From positions 1-47,948 of the IMG/VR virus record IMGVR_UViG_3300047509_000010: a DNA stretch of 47,948 nucleotides. One strand, given 5' to 3'. Positions 1-9,566 of the stretch are shown here, in pieces; position 1 is the stretch's first letter; every line of letters begins with the position of its first letter. Source of the DNA: a virus. The notes under the pieces are model-generated. The model worked only from the letters and a program-made list of their open reading frames with translations, was not told the origin of the DNA and ran no database searches. The position numbers were made by a program, and so were the translations under genes.

Positions 1-703
1 GGTCAGCCTTAAAATCTCTATCAACCGCCGTGACAACTCGCCTAGCGGCTTCTTTCTCAGGGTTTATCGCGGCTTTGACAGCATTGGAAATCGGTTCAAC
101 TAGTTTGCCGCCTGCCTGAATGGCACCTTCCACAAGAGGCGGGGCCAGAGCGCCAACGCCAGCCCCAAGGGGGGCACCGATAGCCGCGCCCTTTGCACTA
201 TCGGCCGCACCTTCGCCAGCACCAAATCCTGAAAGACCGCCATATCCTGCCCCGACCGCCGCACCGCGCAACATGCGGCCCGGCAAAGTAGCGGCCTGCA
301 TTGCAGCGCCACCCGGAACAGCTAACGCACCGCCAATTTCACCAGCCAATGACGTTCCGGGATAAAGCTCCTTGGCGCGCTTTTGTATGGCACGGATTTC
401 GTCTCTGGCGCGTTCGTATTCTTTGGTGGCGTCTCCCGGACTATCCATGAAGTGTTCATAGGCAAGCCGGGCAGCACCGATAGGAGCACGAAAGCCACCC
501 AACCAATCGGGAAGCCCTGAAGCTTTTGAAGCGCCGTAAACCTCGTCTCGCATGTTGCCAGATACACCGGAAAGAGCGCCCTCCAAAGCAGCGCGGCCCT
601 GTGAAACCTCTGGTGCGGCAGGCTTCCCCAAATAAGAGTCTGGATTGAATGACGGGGCGGCTGGAGCAGCCAAATACTGATCCGGGTCAAAGTTGTCGGC
701 CAT
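1..703 (-). CDS. Internal virion protein-like, partial (C-terminus outside window)
   Basis: The frame is open from the ATG at 703 to the window edge, showing about 234 residues without a stop. The start overlaps the stop of the upstream gene by one base (TAATG). The N-terminus repeats a short motif (FDPDQYLAAP, then FNPDSYLGKP). A charged stretch follows, then a Gly/Ala-rich hydrophobic segment at about residues 125-200. This composition and its place at the end of the tail module resemble large podoviral internal or ejection proteins, but that role is inferred. The true length is unknown. Confidence 0.75.
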   Translation of the reverse strand, partial: MADNFDPDQYLAAPAAPSFNPDSYLGKPAAPEVSQGRAALEGALSGVSGNMRDEVYGASKASGLPDWLGGFRAPIGAARLAYEHFMDSPGDATKEYERARDEIRAIQKRAKELYPGTSLAGEIGGALAVPGGAAMQAATLPGRMLRGAAVGAGYGGLSGFGAGEGAADSAKGAAIGAPLGAGVGALAPPLVEGAIQAGGKLVEPISNAVKAAINPEKEAARRVVTAVDRDFKAD

Positions 704-3700
704 TACGGCACTCCTAGCCGTTTCTTAATCGCCATTGCGCGAGGATCGGTTGGGTTTGCACTCGCCCAATCCAAGGCTTGTTTGTCGGCCGGGTTAGCCG
801 CTGGCTGCGCGGGAGCCGCAGAAGTACCCGCACCTTGACCTCCGATAAATCTCTTGCGCATTTCGTCACGCACTTTCTCTGGCGACTGCAATGCAGCGTC
901 AATTTCCTTCTGCATCATGCCGACCGCTGCGTCAAACTGACCCTGAGACCAAGACTTAGTAAGGATTTCTCGCGCATGATCCTTATCGCTAACTGTCGCA
1001 ACACCACTGGGACTAATAGCGCGAGCATACAAGTTGATAAGGGTATTAACGCCACCACCGAAGGCAACGATTTTCGGGTCTCCCGTCTTTTCCTGCCATG
1101 ACTGAATGACCTTGTTAAGGTCAGGGTAGTTTGTTCTATCAACAGCCTTTGAAGCCTGCTGCACCACAGGCAGCACATTCTTAAACTCAGTCGCGGCTAG
1201 TTCAATATTAGCCTGCTTGGTTCCAAGTGTGCGTTGCCCGGCCTTGGTTCCCATAAACTCGGCATTGCGCACCGCCTGATCTGCGCCTCCTAATCCTTCT
1301 CCAGCATTCTGCTTCTGAATTTCCTTTCTCAGCAGAACGATATTCTGAGCACCTTGAGCGCCGCGCCCAAGATTCGTCAGCGTGGACGTATCACCGGCTC
1401 GATATTGCTGAGCCATAAACTTGATGGTATCGGGATCAAGCAAGCCACCTTCTGCGATTTTCGCCTCTGCGTTTGCCTTAACCGTAGCCGTATCAGCGGG
1501 ACCTCCCGGAATAGCCTCTAAACTGCCGTCACTTGCCGCTCGATACCCGGACGGAATTAGAGCGCGTTTCTCGGCAGAATCGGCACGACGCTCAGACTCG
1601 GTGTTATGTCGAACGGTCTCTGCCAATGTATCCTTGTGCAGCCCCAAGTTCTGCGCGAACTGTGACGCCTGCTGGGCCAGCTTACGCGCCTCGGATTCGG
1701 CTTTCTCCCGCTGTTTCTTCTGGTCCGCGTAGGTCTTGACGCCCTGCAACCCGCCCTCTCCAATAGCCGACAAGGAAAATGGGCTTTTCGAGGCAGCAAC
1801 CCCTAGGCCAGCCGCCAGCAATCCCATACGGGCGTCATCCGAGAGATTGAGCGGGTTCCAGCCGCCCATACCCGTCTTGACCTCAGGAGCGCTACCGGAA
1901 GGGCTGTCATTGACAGGCGCAGGCATGCCGTTTGGTCCCGGCATCGCATAGGGAGACGCCCCAGCGGCTCCGGGAGGCATGATACCGCCGTCCGGGCCTA
2001 TGACGGGCTGGCCGCCACTCATTGCCATGGGGGATTGGGCGTTACCGGCCGTCAATTGAGCCTCAGCAGGCAGTTGGTCCGGCGCGTCGTCAGGACGTGG
2101 CCTTGGGAGGGGCACAGAAGGCGGCTGGAAGGCCATTGGGCCAAGGGCGTTCGCACCTTGCGGATCAAAGGCCCCGCTATCCATGGCGTCCTGTGTGTCG
2201 CCAAAGCCCTGTCTAACGTAATCGTTCGGGGAGACTATGCCGCCGTCCGCATACCTCAGGGCGGGAATAGCACTAATCGCCAGACCCTGTTTTTCGGCCT
2301 GCTTACGAATGGCACTCAAATCATCGTCACCTTCGGCCGAATTTATTAAACGGTTCAAGTGAGCACCGTCGCGGATAATTGGAATGGTACGAACGCGGCC
2401 ACTTGGCCCTACAGAACCACCGTCACCAAACATCGGATACGACACGCCGCCCATATAGCTCGTGGTCGCATCGGAAATGCCGGGGAAAGCTTCACCTGTA
2501 TTGCCCGTGAAGCCCGTGGTAGCAGTCGGGTCATTTCCTCCGAACAATCCCCCAAGCCCCTTTCCAGCACTCTTGCCAGCCGACATAGCCCCCATCGGAC
2601 TAAGGCCAGCAAATGGGTCTTGCGCTACAGACCTGGCAGGAGAAAGTGTCGGGGTTGAGGCGTATGGATTTCCGCCGCCACCGCCCATCCCGCCAAATTT
2701 GGGAATGTAGGTCTGAACATCATTAAACCCGATTGGCCCGCCGTCCGCCTTATGTGGCAGCGCGTCTTCGTAATTGACTGTCTTGATGCCGCCAACTTCT
2801 CCCACCGCCTCAGGGTGCTTTTTCTCCACCTCCTGAGCAATAAGCCCCATATGAGTCTGCGGGCTTCCCTTGAACTTGAAGCTATAGATATTCTGGCCGT
2901 CAAAAGTCTTGCCGACTTTCTGAATGTCGTCCTTGACACGCTCATCGCTGAAGGCCGCCGCAGCGCCAACGCCAAGCCCGGCAATCTGCGCCCACGGATT
3001 AGGCCCCGGCGAGGTGGTAGAACCAGCCGACGAACCGCCCATTGCGCCCACAGCCGGAAGGCCAGCCGATGACAAGAATCCGGCCTGCTGATACGGAAAT
3101 GCCTGAGCCTGCAAATACTGATTATAGGCCGCCGTAAGTCCAGCCTGATTCGTTCCCTGTTCCAGTCCACCCGCGCCAATTTGGGCCTGCGCACCGGAGA
3201 TTTGCGCGTTCTGGACCGATGGAGCCAATGCCCCGAATGTATAAGCGCCTTGCGCCGCAGCCGACCTATCTTGCTGTGCCGCGCCAAGAGCCTGAGAATA
3301 GTTCTGCTGTTGAAGTCCGGCAATAACCGGATTCTGGGCCAAGCCCTGCTGGCGCGCCAATTCGGACTGCGCCACACCTACACGGTCGCCGCCCAATGCC
3401 CCCCGTGATGCAGCATTGCCTAGAACCTGCTGTTGGCCGATAGCATTATCCTGCTGGAAATTAGCCTTGGTCGCGTCAATGACGTTCTGAGTATATGGAT
3501 TCATATACTTTTGAATGTTGGATGGGTCTATCGTGGAAGCGCCTTGCGTCGCGTACTGAGCGGCTTGGTCGAAATACGGCTGTGCCGCACCTTGTGCGTT
3601 CGTGACGCCCTGAATGCCCTGCTGCTGCGTGGGGGTAAGCCCCGCAACCAATTGGCCCGTATAAGGCTGATATGGCGTGGAGGCGACTTGCTGGACGCGA

Positions 3701-3780
3701 TTCCAGATATCGCCAAGCTGAGCGAGTCCGGCCGGGGTGTTCGTCTGCTGTTGGGTAGTGGTTTGAGTCTTGCCGCCCAT
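703..3780 (-). CDS. Large virion protein with internal S74-like (chaperone/peptidase) segment
   Basis: This 1025-residue protein has a Gln/Ala-rich, low-complexity first 270 residues (N-terminus MGGKTQTTTQQQ). Residues 278-341 resemble the peptidase S74 intramolecular chaperone domain: SDERVK, which contains the Ser/Lys pair of that family, then GLIAQEVEKKHPEAV and VNYEDAL. In tail spikes the S74 domain is normally C-terminal and cuts itself off; here about 680 residues follow it. The rest is Gly/Pro-rich, with a helical C-terminal third that may enter the virion or host. The gene abuts the acetyltransferase gene with no gap. The S74 call is good, but the role (tail fibre or ejection protein) is uncertain. 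Confidence 0.8.
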   Translation of the reverse strand: MGGKTQTTTQQQTNTPAGLAQLGDIWNRVQQVASTPYQPYTGQLVAGLTPTQQQGIQGVTNAQGAAQPYFDQAAQYATQGASTIDPSNIQKYMNPYTQNVIDATKANFQQDNAIGQQQVLGNAASRGALGGDRVGVAQSELARQQGLAQNPVIAGLQQQNYSQALGAAQQDRSAAAQGAYTFGALAPSVQNAQISGAQAQIGAGGLEQGTNQAGLTAAYNQYLQAQAFPYQQAGFLSSAGLPAVGAMGGSSAGSTTSPGPNPWAQIAGLGVGAAAAFSDERVKDDIQKVGKTFDGQNIYSFKFKGSPQTHMGLIAQEVEKKHPEAVGEVGGIKTVNYEDALPHKADGGPIGFNDVQTYIPKFGGMGGGGGNPYASTPTLSPARSVAQDPFAGLSPMGAMSAGKSAGKGLGGLFGGNDPTATTGFTGNTGEAFPGISDATTSYMGGVSYPMFGDGGSVGPSGRVRTIPIIRDGAHLNRLINSAEGDDDLSAIRKQAEKQGLAISAIPALRYADGGIVSPNDYVRQGFGDTQDAMDSGAFDPQGANALGPMAFQPPSVPLPRPRPDDAPDQLPAEAQLTAGNAQSPMAMSGGQPVIGPDGGIMPPGAAGASPYAMPGPNGMPAPVNDSPSGSAPEVKTGMGGWNPLNLSDDARMGLLAAGLGVAASKSPFSLSAIGEGGLQGVKTYADQKKQREKAESEARKLAQQASQFAQNLGLHKDTLAETVRHNTESERRADSAEKRALIPSGYRAASDGSLEAIPGGPADTATVKANAEAKIAEGGLLDPDTIKFMAQQYRAGDTSTLTNLGRGAQGAQNIVLLRKEIQKQNAGEGLGGADQAVRNAEFMGTKAGQRTLGTKQANIELAATEFKNVLPVVQQASKAVDRTNYPDLNKVIQSWQEKTGDPKIVAFGGGVNTLINLYARAISPSGVATVSDKDHAREILTKSWSQGQFDAAVGMMQKEIDAALQSPEKVRDEMRKRFIGGQGAGTSAAPAQPAANPADKQALDWASANPTDPRAMAIKKRLGVP

Positions 3781-4272
3781 CTAATGGATTCCCGGAGGGG
3801 TTGGCCAGATAAAGAAGTTTCCAGCCTTCGTAAGCTGCCTCTCATACAAACGAACCTTCGCGGCCGTTCGATGGGTGCTCAATACACCGATAATCAACTG
3901 AATGCCAATTTGGCTACTCGCATTCTTCGCGTAAGATATGAGCGCCTTGGCATGATTGGATTGCCGGTGTGCCGGATCCACGAAGTTCAAGTGCTCGTCT
4001 AGCGTAATGTCCTCGGAATACCAACTAGCCCCAAGCGTGAGCATGATACAGGCTTCTAATGCGCCTACCGGGCCGATTACACCGATAAAGCCTCTTGGTC
4101 CCGTGTCCTCTGGCAGAATATCTTGCGGGTTAAGGAGTCGGTCAAGGTAGTAATCCACTTTCCGAGTAGAGATGGAGAACAATGCATTCTCGACTAACAA
4201 TAGTTTGAACATGCGCCAAAGTTCGGCCTTGTCGTCTGGAATAGCGGGACGCACAATTGATTGTGACGGCAT
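3781..4272 (-). CDS. GNAT-family acetyltransferase
   Basis: This 163-residue protein has the GNAT layout: an N-terminal R-PA-DD strand/helix start, a central sheet around GFIGVIGPVGALE, and VDPAHRQSNHAKALISYAK, which matches the acetyl-CoA binding V-x-x-x-x-R-x-x-x-x-A-x-x-L region. GNAT enzymes transfer acetyl groups from acetyl-CoA. Similar proteins are often found among phage tail genes, with substrate unknown. Its start overlaps the stop of the preceding gene (TAATG). Confidence 0.75.
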   Translation of the reverse strand: MPSQSIVRPAIPDDKAELWRMFKLLLVENALFSISTRKVDYYLDRLLNPQDILPEDTGPRGFIGVIGPVGALEACIMLTLGASWYSEDITLDEHLNFVDPAHRQSNHAKALISYAKNASSQIGIQLIIGVLSTHRTAAKVRLYERQLTKAGNFFIWPTPPGIH

Positions 4273-4907
4273 TAGTTGACTTCCGGGGGTGGCAATGACT
4301 TGAGTTTCTTGATAGTCTTTTTGCGGATGAGTTTAACAAAGTGGTCAAGAATCTGATGGCCATGAGTTACGTCGCCGCCGCCAATTCTCGCAATGTCCTC
4401 AGGGGCGATGTGGTACTCGCCGCCCGCAGCCACGATATCAACTGGAGGCTCTACACCGCCCCCATCCGCAAATCCTCTGCGACCCTTCATCATGCCAGCG
4501 GTCGGCATTTTCATTCCGCCCCCACCGGCCGGATGGGGCATAGTAGCTCCGAACGGCGCAGACTTAAACATGCGGTCAAGTGTATGCGCACCGTTCAAAC
4601 TGTTGCCTTGGCCCACACCGCTTACAACGTCGGCGGGCACTATGTAGGACTGCGACTTTACGCTGATCGGCAATTTATCATTCCGCCCCGCCACAGCCGA
4701 ATGCAACATGCCAGACTTTTCAATTTGCCGCGCCCCAGACCGTGCGTAGAACGGAATAGGAGGCGTTCCGCCTGAGGCCATGCCCTTGGCCTTGCGCTGG
4801 ACAGAAAGAGCTATGGCCACGGATTGCGCCTGCGATTTTCCCGCAGCTTTTTCTCTGCGTATATTCTCTGACACGGCGTCTTTTGATGCGCTTTTAATGA
4901 GAGGCAT
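4272..4907 (-). CDS. Small basic/Gly-rich virion-associated protein
   Basis: I place the start at the ATG at 4907 (MPLIKSASKDAVS), just after the upstream stop at 4909. The frame is open further upstream, but only by overlapping that gene. The N-terminus (K-SA-S---NIR-E-AAGK-QAQSVAIAL) is a short helical motif that recurs in many phage tail-module proteins. The middle is Gly/Pro-rich and the C-terminus is lysine-rich. Function unknown; 211 residues. Confidence 0.7.
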   Translation of the reverse strand: MPLIKSASKDAVSENIRREKAAGKSQAQSVAIALSVQRKAKGMASGGTPPIPFYARSGARQIEKSGMLHSAVAGRNDKLPISVKSQSYIVPADVVSGVGQGNSLNGAHTLDRMFKSAPFGATMPHPAGGGGMKMPTAGMMKGRRGFADGGGVEPPVDIVAAGGEYHIAPEDIARIGGGDVTHGHQILDHFVKLIRKKTIKKLKSLPPPEVN

Positions 4908-4908
4908 A

Positions 4909-5253
4909 TTACACCGGACTTTGCTGCGTGTATGAAAATTGTTCACTGCCTGCCGCAGCCGCACCGCTTGCGGTCGCTACAGTAAAACTAGCGCCTTGGG
5001 TTCGTGCGCTGATATAAAGCGCCTTATTACTCCCCATAAGAGTCGCCGCACTCGCATTCAACGGAGTCAGCGTGATTAGGCTTGTTGATTGCGTGGCCGT
5101 CTGCGGAACGGTCGTGGTCGCCGCAGCAGCCAAGGTAAACGTGCCCGTCACCCGAGGCAGCAGGTTTTGCAGCGTCGTCACCAGCAGCGACAATATCTGA
5201 TTGCGCAGCTTGCCTTCGGTATCGGACGGAAGATTGGGAGTCTGGTCAGCCAT
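4909..5253 (-). CDS. Small structural protein, fibre-like
   Basis: The protein has 114 residues. After an N-terminal helix (LRNQILSLLVTTLQNLLPRV), a Ser/Thr/Ala-rich beta region ends in ALYISARTQGASFTVATASG and FSYTQQ. This kind of C-terminal beta repeat is common in small phage structural proteins. Its start overlaps the stop of the 673-residue gene (TAATG), so it is translationally coupled to the tail genes. Exact role unknown. Confidence 0.7.
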   Translation of the reverse strand: MADQTPNLPSDTEGKLRNQILSLLVTTLQNLLPRVTGTFTLAAAATTTVPQTATQSTSLITLTPLNASAATLMGSNKALYISARTQGASFTVATASGAAAAGSEQFSYTQQSPV

Positions 5254-7274
5254 TAGCGTCTACCATCTTGTGCGACGCGATAGCGCGGCAAGCCGACACG
5301 CCAGAACGACCCGATGTCAGAACTAGAAAAAGTCAGTCGAATAAGCCTGCCTCTCAAGCGCAGATTGATAAAGTCCTTGGCGGAAGTCATGTTGAATGGC
5401 CCAAAAGAAATTGGCGCAGAGTTAGGATACGTCGCCACTTCAATAAGCAACTGAACTGTAGCACCTATCCCACCGTTCAGGCCCCACTTCATATCAGGAA
5501 ACAGCCAATCGACAAAGGCCATTTCCTCGCCTTCGGCTATAACAAACCAACCTGTTGTGAACGACGCATTAAGCGGCTGGCCGTCCGCATCAGGCGAAGT
5601 CTCGTGCTGGTAAATCGCGCCCTGCGGTGTAGTGCCAATCGGTTGTCCAAGCACAGACTGATCGGTCCATGCCGTTCGTGCCAGCGTGCCATAGTCCCAT
5701 GACCCTTCCGTCGTGTTGTATTTCGCGTAACTGTCGATTTCTCCGCTGCCCCCAGACGCAGACGGATAATAGCACGTAATTTCGTCAAACATGCTATTCG
5801 CCGCCATGATGCACTTGTCTTGGTGGGCTGTATCGAGGTTCTGGAAAATAACGTCCCACACTGAACACGGGATTTCCTGAACGCCATTGCCGGACAATTG
5901 AAAGAAGTTGCCGGACGACATCCAGTAAACAATGCCGCGCATGGTGCAGACGGCGTGTTGGCCGATTAGCCCGCATCCAGAACTGATTTTGTTGAACCCG
6001 AACACAAGCGGAGGGCCAATATACTGCATCGCCCACACGTCTAAGTCGGTCCAGATCAGCGCCTGCTGGGGTCCCTGAATGCCCCCGACAATCATAGAGC
6101 CAGTCGGAATGCGGAAGCTACCGGCTTGCGTGGTAATCGTGACAGTCCAATTCGTATAGTCGAGTGAGTCCGACCACCGAATGGTCAGCGGGTCTTGCTG
6201 TTCTCCTGAGGCAATCGACGCCCACGCCACAAGAATCTGTTCTGGCATGGCAACAAAGATTCCACCATTAAAGACGGGGGCCGCAGGAATAAGACGCGCC
6301 TGCAAGAACCCGCCGTCCGGCGACCACTGATAAATGCCGCCGTTCTTGGGGCACGCCAGAAGTATTTCGCCCCAATTATCAAGACTCCAGTTTACCGCAG
6401 TAATGGGCGTACCAGTCTGAGAGGTTGACGTTGTGCCGGTGCCATATCCACCATCGCCATACCCGCCCAACCCATACCCAGAACCCGCCGCAGACGGGCC
6501 AATGGCGATGTAGTAGACAAGCTCAGAATTTCCTCCGTTCATGGAGAACGTAGCGCCAGCAGTCGCTTGGTTATTGGCAGAAATCGTAAAGCTGTTGGCT
6601 GTTGGAACGGAAAGTACCGAATACGTTCCAGTAATAGTTACGCCATCACCTGTGGTCGGAATTGGAAACGTAAACGTGCCTCCCACAGACCTACCATGCG
6701 CGGCAAAGTTCACCGTGACTATTGCGCTGGCAGCGGTCGTTACGAACTGAGGAACAGCGCCGCCATTTGCAACGGTAGCCGTGGCCGTTTGATCGTCAAC
6801 AATCGTGTAGGAATCAACACCAGTAATAGTGTCAATCGGGTAAAGCCCTTCAAGGACCAGACCCCCGACCGCGATAGGCGTATTGAAGAATATGGAATCG
6901 TAAGTCGTAACGTTAGCAATATTGGGATCAGTCACTTCAACGGTAGACGTGTTGATAGTCGTGGAGAAATCTGGCGCAAAGTCGCTGACAAGAGTCTGCG
7001 GAGTTATATCCTGCAAATCCCCCTCAGTAATCACCACAAGCTCAGTCGTGGTGCCTATCCCAAGGTGAGATACAGCATTAAGGTCGGCCCACGGGTGAAT
7101 GTCCTTAGGCACGCCAGCAAGATTGAATGGATAGAACCGAAGCCAGCCGCCCAGCTTTTCTACCAACTGATTCTTGAAACGAATCAGGTTCGAGACCGAA
7201 ATACCAGCCTCATTAAGAGCGAAGGTTTTTTCGGTATCGACGGTCGGCCGGAGCTTTAGCCCCACCATTGGCAT
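5253..7274 (-). CDS. Tail/DNA-stabilisation protein, gp10-like beta-propeller candidate
   Basis: This 673-residue protein starts VGLKLRPTVDTEKTFALNEA, followed by N-LIRFKNQLVEKLGGW, a signature of a conserved tail protein in alphaproteobacterial podoviruses. It is rich in short beta segments with W/G turns (for example WSPDGGFLQ, IYWMSSGNFFQLSG), suggesting a beta-propeller like P22 gp10, the packaged-DNA stabilisation protein of the tail hub. A Gly/Tyr-rich tract (GYGLGGYGDGGYGTG) lies near residue 270. The fold and the gp10 link are inferred; the virion assignment rests on context. Confidence 0.7.
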   Translation of the reverse strand: MPMVGLKLRPTVDTEKTFALNEAGISVSNLIRFKNQLVEKLGGWLRFYPFNLAGVPKDIHPWADLNAVSHLGIGTTTELVVITEGDLQDITPQTLVSDFAPDFSTTINTSTVEVTDPNIANVTTYDSIFFNTPIAVGGLVLEGLYPIDTITGVDSYTIVDDQTATATVANGGAVPQFVTTAASAIVTVNFAAHGRSVGGTFTFPIPTTGDGVTITGTYSVLSVPTANSFTISANNQATAGATFSMNGGNSELVYYIAIGPSAAGSGYGLGGYGDGGYGTGTTSTSQTGTPITAVNWSLDNWGEILLACPKNGGIYQWSPDGGFLQARLIPAAPVFNGGIFVAMPEQILVAWASIASGEQQDPLTIRWSDSLDYTNWTVTITTQAGSFRIPTGSMIVGGIQGPQQALIWTDLDVWAMQYIGPPLVFGFNKISSGCGLIGQHAVCTMRGIVYWMSSGNFFQLSGNGVQEIPCSVWDVIFQNLDTAHQDKCIMAANSMFDEITCYYPSASGGSGEIDSYAKYNTTEGSWDYGTLARTAWTDQSVLGQPIGTTPQGAIYQHETSPDADGQPLNASFTTGWFVIAEGEEMAFVDWLFPDMKWGLNGGIGATVQLLIEVATYPNSAPISFGPFNMTSAKDFINLRLRGRLIRLTFSSSDIGSFWRVGLPRYRVAQDGRR

Positions 7275-8194
7275 CAGGCGGCCCTTATGAGCGTAATGCC
7301 GCCGACATACGCGGGAGGCATATTGTTATGTGCGAGTCCCCCGCCGGTATTTTGGATAGAAATTCCCGTGGTGTTGGGAATCACGTCAACAGCCGCGCCC
7401 GTTCCCGCTGGACTTGTGCCGCCAAGAGTATCTGAGCCAGATTGGATTTGGCCCGTCGTCCCCGCTGTTACAGCATGGTCATGGCCCGGATCAGTTACCC
7501 CGTGAGCGTGCGCCGGAATCATCGTCGTATCAAGTGTAATACTTTGGAAGCCGCCCGCCGCAAACCGCGTCGCTCCGTCCACCCCAGAGCCAGCCGACGT
7601 AACGCGATTTGTGCCCCCATCCAGCGGAATACGCATACGGGCACGCGAATCCGGCAATGTAGTAGTGCCGAGAATTGCATTAAGTTGCGGATAGGTTACG
7701 GCGCTAAATGTTCCTCCGTTGCAATGAAGATATGGGGGCGTTGAGGATGCAGTTACCCATAACGGCACTGTGGCCCCAGCATAATCCCAATACTCTCCGA
7801 CACGACCAAGATTGACGAAGTTTATGCTCGTGCCATCCCAATAGATTTGACATGATCCGGGCGGGAGTCCGACAAAGGTCGGCCCGATAGAACTGCCACG
7901 AACTTGGAGAGTAAATGACCCTGTCGTGTTATTCTCGCATATCCACGACTTGATGATCGCTCCAAGCGTTATGACTACATTGCCTGTCAATGTTCCGCTA
8001 AATCGAAGAATGGATACCTGAGATTCAGTGAGTGAAAGAGTCACGTCTGCATTGGTCAACGATTTAGATGTGACAGAACCGGCAACCGCGTCAATGATAT
8101 TGAAATCGCCATTAACTGGCGTGTCCCAAACGCCAACGTCACTGCCCCGGACGGGCACGGAAAGAACTAGATTAGTGGTAGTCGGGTCGGCCAT
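7274..8194 (-). CDS. Tail fibre with phage tail-collar domain
   Basis: This 306-residue protein shows a typical collar-domain region at about 145-195 (PPYLHCNGGTFSAVTYPQL, then LPDSRARMRIPLD). A His-rich C-terminal segment follows (AHAHGVTDPGHDHAV and AHNNMPPAYVGG), like metal-binding fibre tips. It probably contacts the host surface. The first 140 residues are a beta-rich shaft or attachment part. It lies between the adaptor and the gp10-like gene, six bases after the adaptor stop. Confidence 0.85.
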   Translation of the reverse strand: MADPTTTNLVLSVPVRGSDVGVWDTPVNGDFNIIDAVAGSVTSKSLTNADVTLSLTESQVSILRFSGTLTGNVVITLGAIIKSWICENNTTGSFTLQVRGSSIGPTFVGLPPGSCQIYWDGTSINFVNLGRVGEYWDYAGATVPLWVTASSTPPYLHCNGGTFSAVTYPQLNAILGTTTLPDSRARMRIPLDGGTNRVTSAGSGVDGATRFAAGGFQSITLDTTMIPAHAHGVTDPGHDHAVTAGTTGQIQSGSDTLGGTSPAGTGAAVDVIPNTTGISIQNTGGGLAHNNMPPAYVGGITLIRAA

Positions 8195-8199
8195 TGAAA

Positions 8200-8904
8200 T
8201 TACCTAGACGGAGTAGCGATGGTGGTCGGCTGCAAACTGCCCCATGCTCCCGAAGCATATTTGGAACGGTTAGTCTCCGTATTAGCAGAAGCGAACAGCG
8301 TTTGATACTGCGTCTCCCAGCTAGCCGACATTTTAGGATCATCGGACTGCGCACCCCAGTTCTTTTGATAACCGCTCATGAACACCATGGACGCCGCCAC
8401 ATACAAGTCTGGCCAATATAATGTCAGCGGCGTGGTCGTATTCGAGACGGATAGTGCGGCTGGTCGGTACGTGCCGATAACCTGCGCGGTATAAGCCGCA
8501 TCAGGCCAAGGGCCAAACACAACCGTTTGGTCCGTTATCATGGCGTATTCTTCCGGCAGGCCCGCGCCCGTGACTGAGGGCCATGCCATATCGAGGTAGT
8601 CACGCGAGACTGGCGTACATTGATTGAGCGCGCCGCTATCTGGGTCGGTCGCGCTGGATGGCGTGATAATGTTGATACCGTTCGTCACGACAAACCGGCC
8701 GCCGCTAGAGGGCAACGTAAAGTTTCTGTTGTTCGCCGTCAGCAGCCCCGTTTGGCGCGTAACCGTGTTCAGTAAGTCCAATTCACGATAGAGCCTATTA
8801 GAGGCGTATTCCTCGCACTCCGGCAATATCTGCTGGAAATTCACGTCATTCGAATCAATGACCGTAAGGTTAGACAATGTCGCTACCCATGTGGCATAAT
8901 TCAT
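8200..8904 (-). CDS. Phage adaptor protein (head-tail connector type)
   Basis: The protein has 234 residues. The ATG at 8904 gives a four-base ATGA overlap with the upstream stop; a GTG at 8913 is an alternative start. The sequence reads like the podoviral adaptor family (P22 gp4/SU10 adaptor-like): an N-terminal helix, 'ILPECEEYASNRLYRELDLL', a beta domain, then PDLYVAASMVFMSGY and a C-terminal helix. These proteins join portal to tail nozzle. It is one of two adaptor-like proteins here, with the one at 9970-10659. Confidence 0.7.
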   Translation of the reverse strand: MNYATWVATLSNLTVIDSNDVNFQQILPECEEYASNRLYRELDLLNTVTRQTGLLTANNRNFTLPSSGGRFVVTNGINIITPSSATDPDSGALNQCTPVSRDYLDMAWPSVTGAGLPEEYAMITDQTVVFGPWPDAAYTAQVIGTYRPAALSVSNTTTPLTLYWPDLYVAASMVFMSGYQKNWGAQSDDPKMSASWETQYQTLFASANTETNRSKYASGAWGSLQPTTIATPSR

Positions 8905-9566
8905 GTTGTCCACACCGTCCCGGCAACATAGGGGTAGAATGATGCCGACTGGTAGGCTTGCGTGAATGTATAAGTCGAAAGCCCCATAATCGAGCCGTCC
9001 GTCACAGTCACGTTAAACGGATGCACGTCAGCATTGGTGGATGTAATCCGCACCGGCCCTATCTTTGAAGCAATCGCCCCGAGCACCACGTTTGCCCCGT
9101 CCGTCTTGCTGATAACCACGTCCAACGCATTATTGGGTACGTTATAGACGCCATTCATGCTCACTGGAATAGGGGTATAGATTGCATTCATCACCTGAGC
9201 CGTGGTCAGGTCCGAGGCGTTGGCCGTTCCGCCCGAGATATTCCCTTTAAGGGTTTGGTCAGCCATCTGAGCAAGCTTGGCATTCGTAATGCCGTTAGTC
9301 GCCACGCCGAGAGTCAGTGGGCCAAGCGCACCGCCGTCCGTCAGAGACAGAACGGTAGACTCAGCCGCCAGCGTCCGTGAGTTCGGAAGTCCCGCATTCG
9401 AAGACACAAGAACGAATGTCGAGAGCGCGCCCGTGCCCGTAGCTGAAAGAGCGGCTATCTGGCCTGTCGTGGCGCGTTTGGTCGTGCCGCCCTGAACCAC
9501 AGGGACCTGCTCACTACCAGTCAGAGTAATGACAATTGGCAATGAGCTAATAGGGATGTTGGACAT
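8901..9566 (-). CDS. Fibre/structural protein
   Basis: This 221-residue protein starts MSNIPISSLPIV, then LTGSEQVPVVQGGTTKRAT. That opening is common in phage fibres: a short capsid- or tail-binding segment followed by a Ser/Thr/Ala-rich trimeric shaft. The C-terminal third forms beta strands (VRITSTNADVHPFNVTVTDG). It sits between the two adaptor genes and is coupled to both neighbours (TGATG upstream, ATGA downstream). Host-range role is inferred. Confidence 0.7.
   Translation of the reverse strand: MSNIPISSLPIVITLTGSEQVPVVQGGTTKRATTGQIAALSATGTGALSTFVLVSSNAGLPNSRTLAAESTVLSLTDGGALGPLTLGVATNGITNAKLAQMADQTLKGNISGGTANASDLTTAQVMNAIYTPIPVSMNGVYNVPNNALDVVISKTDGANVVLGAIASKIGPVRITSTNADVHPFNVTVTDGSIMGLSTYTFTQAYQSASFYPYVAGTVWTT

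Noticed and set aside
2625-3377. 250-codon minus-strand frame within the S74-containing gene
   Set aside because: Arg/Ser/Leu-rich out-of-phase shadow of a well-supported gene.
6567-7259. 230-codon plus-strand frame opposite the gp10-like gene
   Set aside because: Antisense shadow; basic, no domain, no ribosome site.
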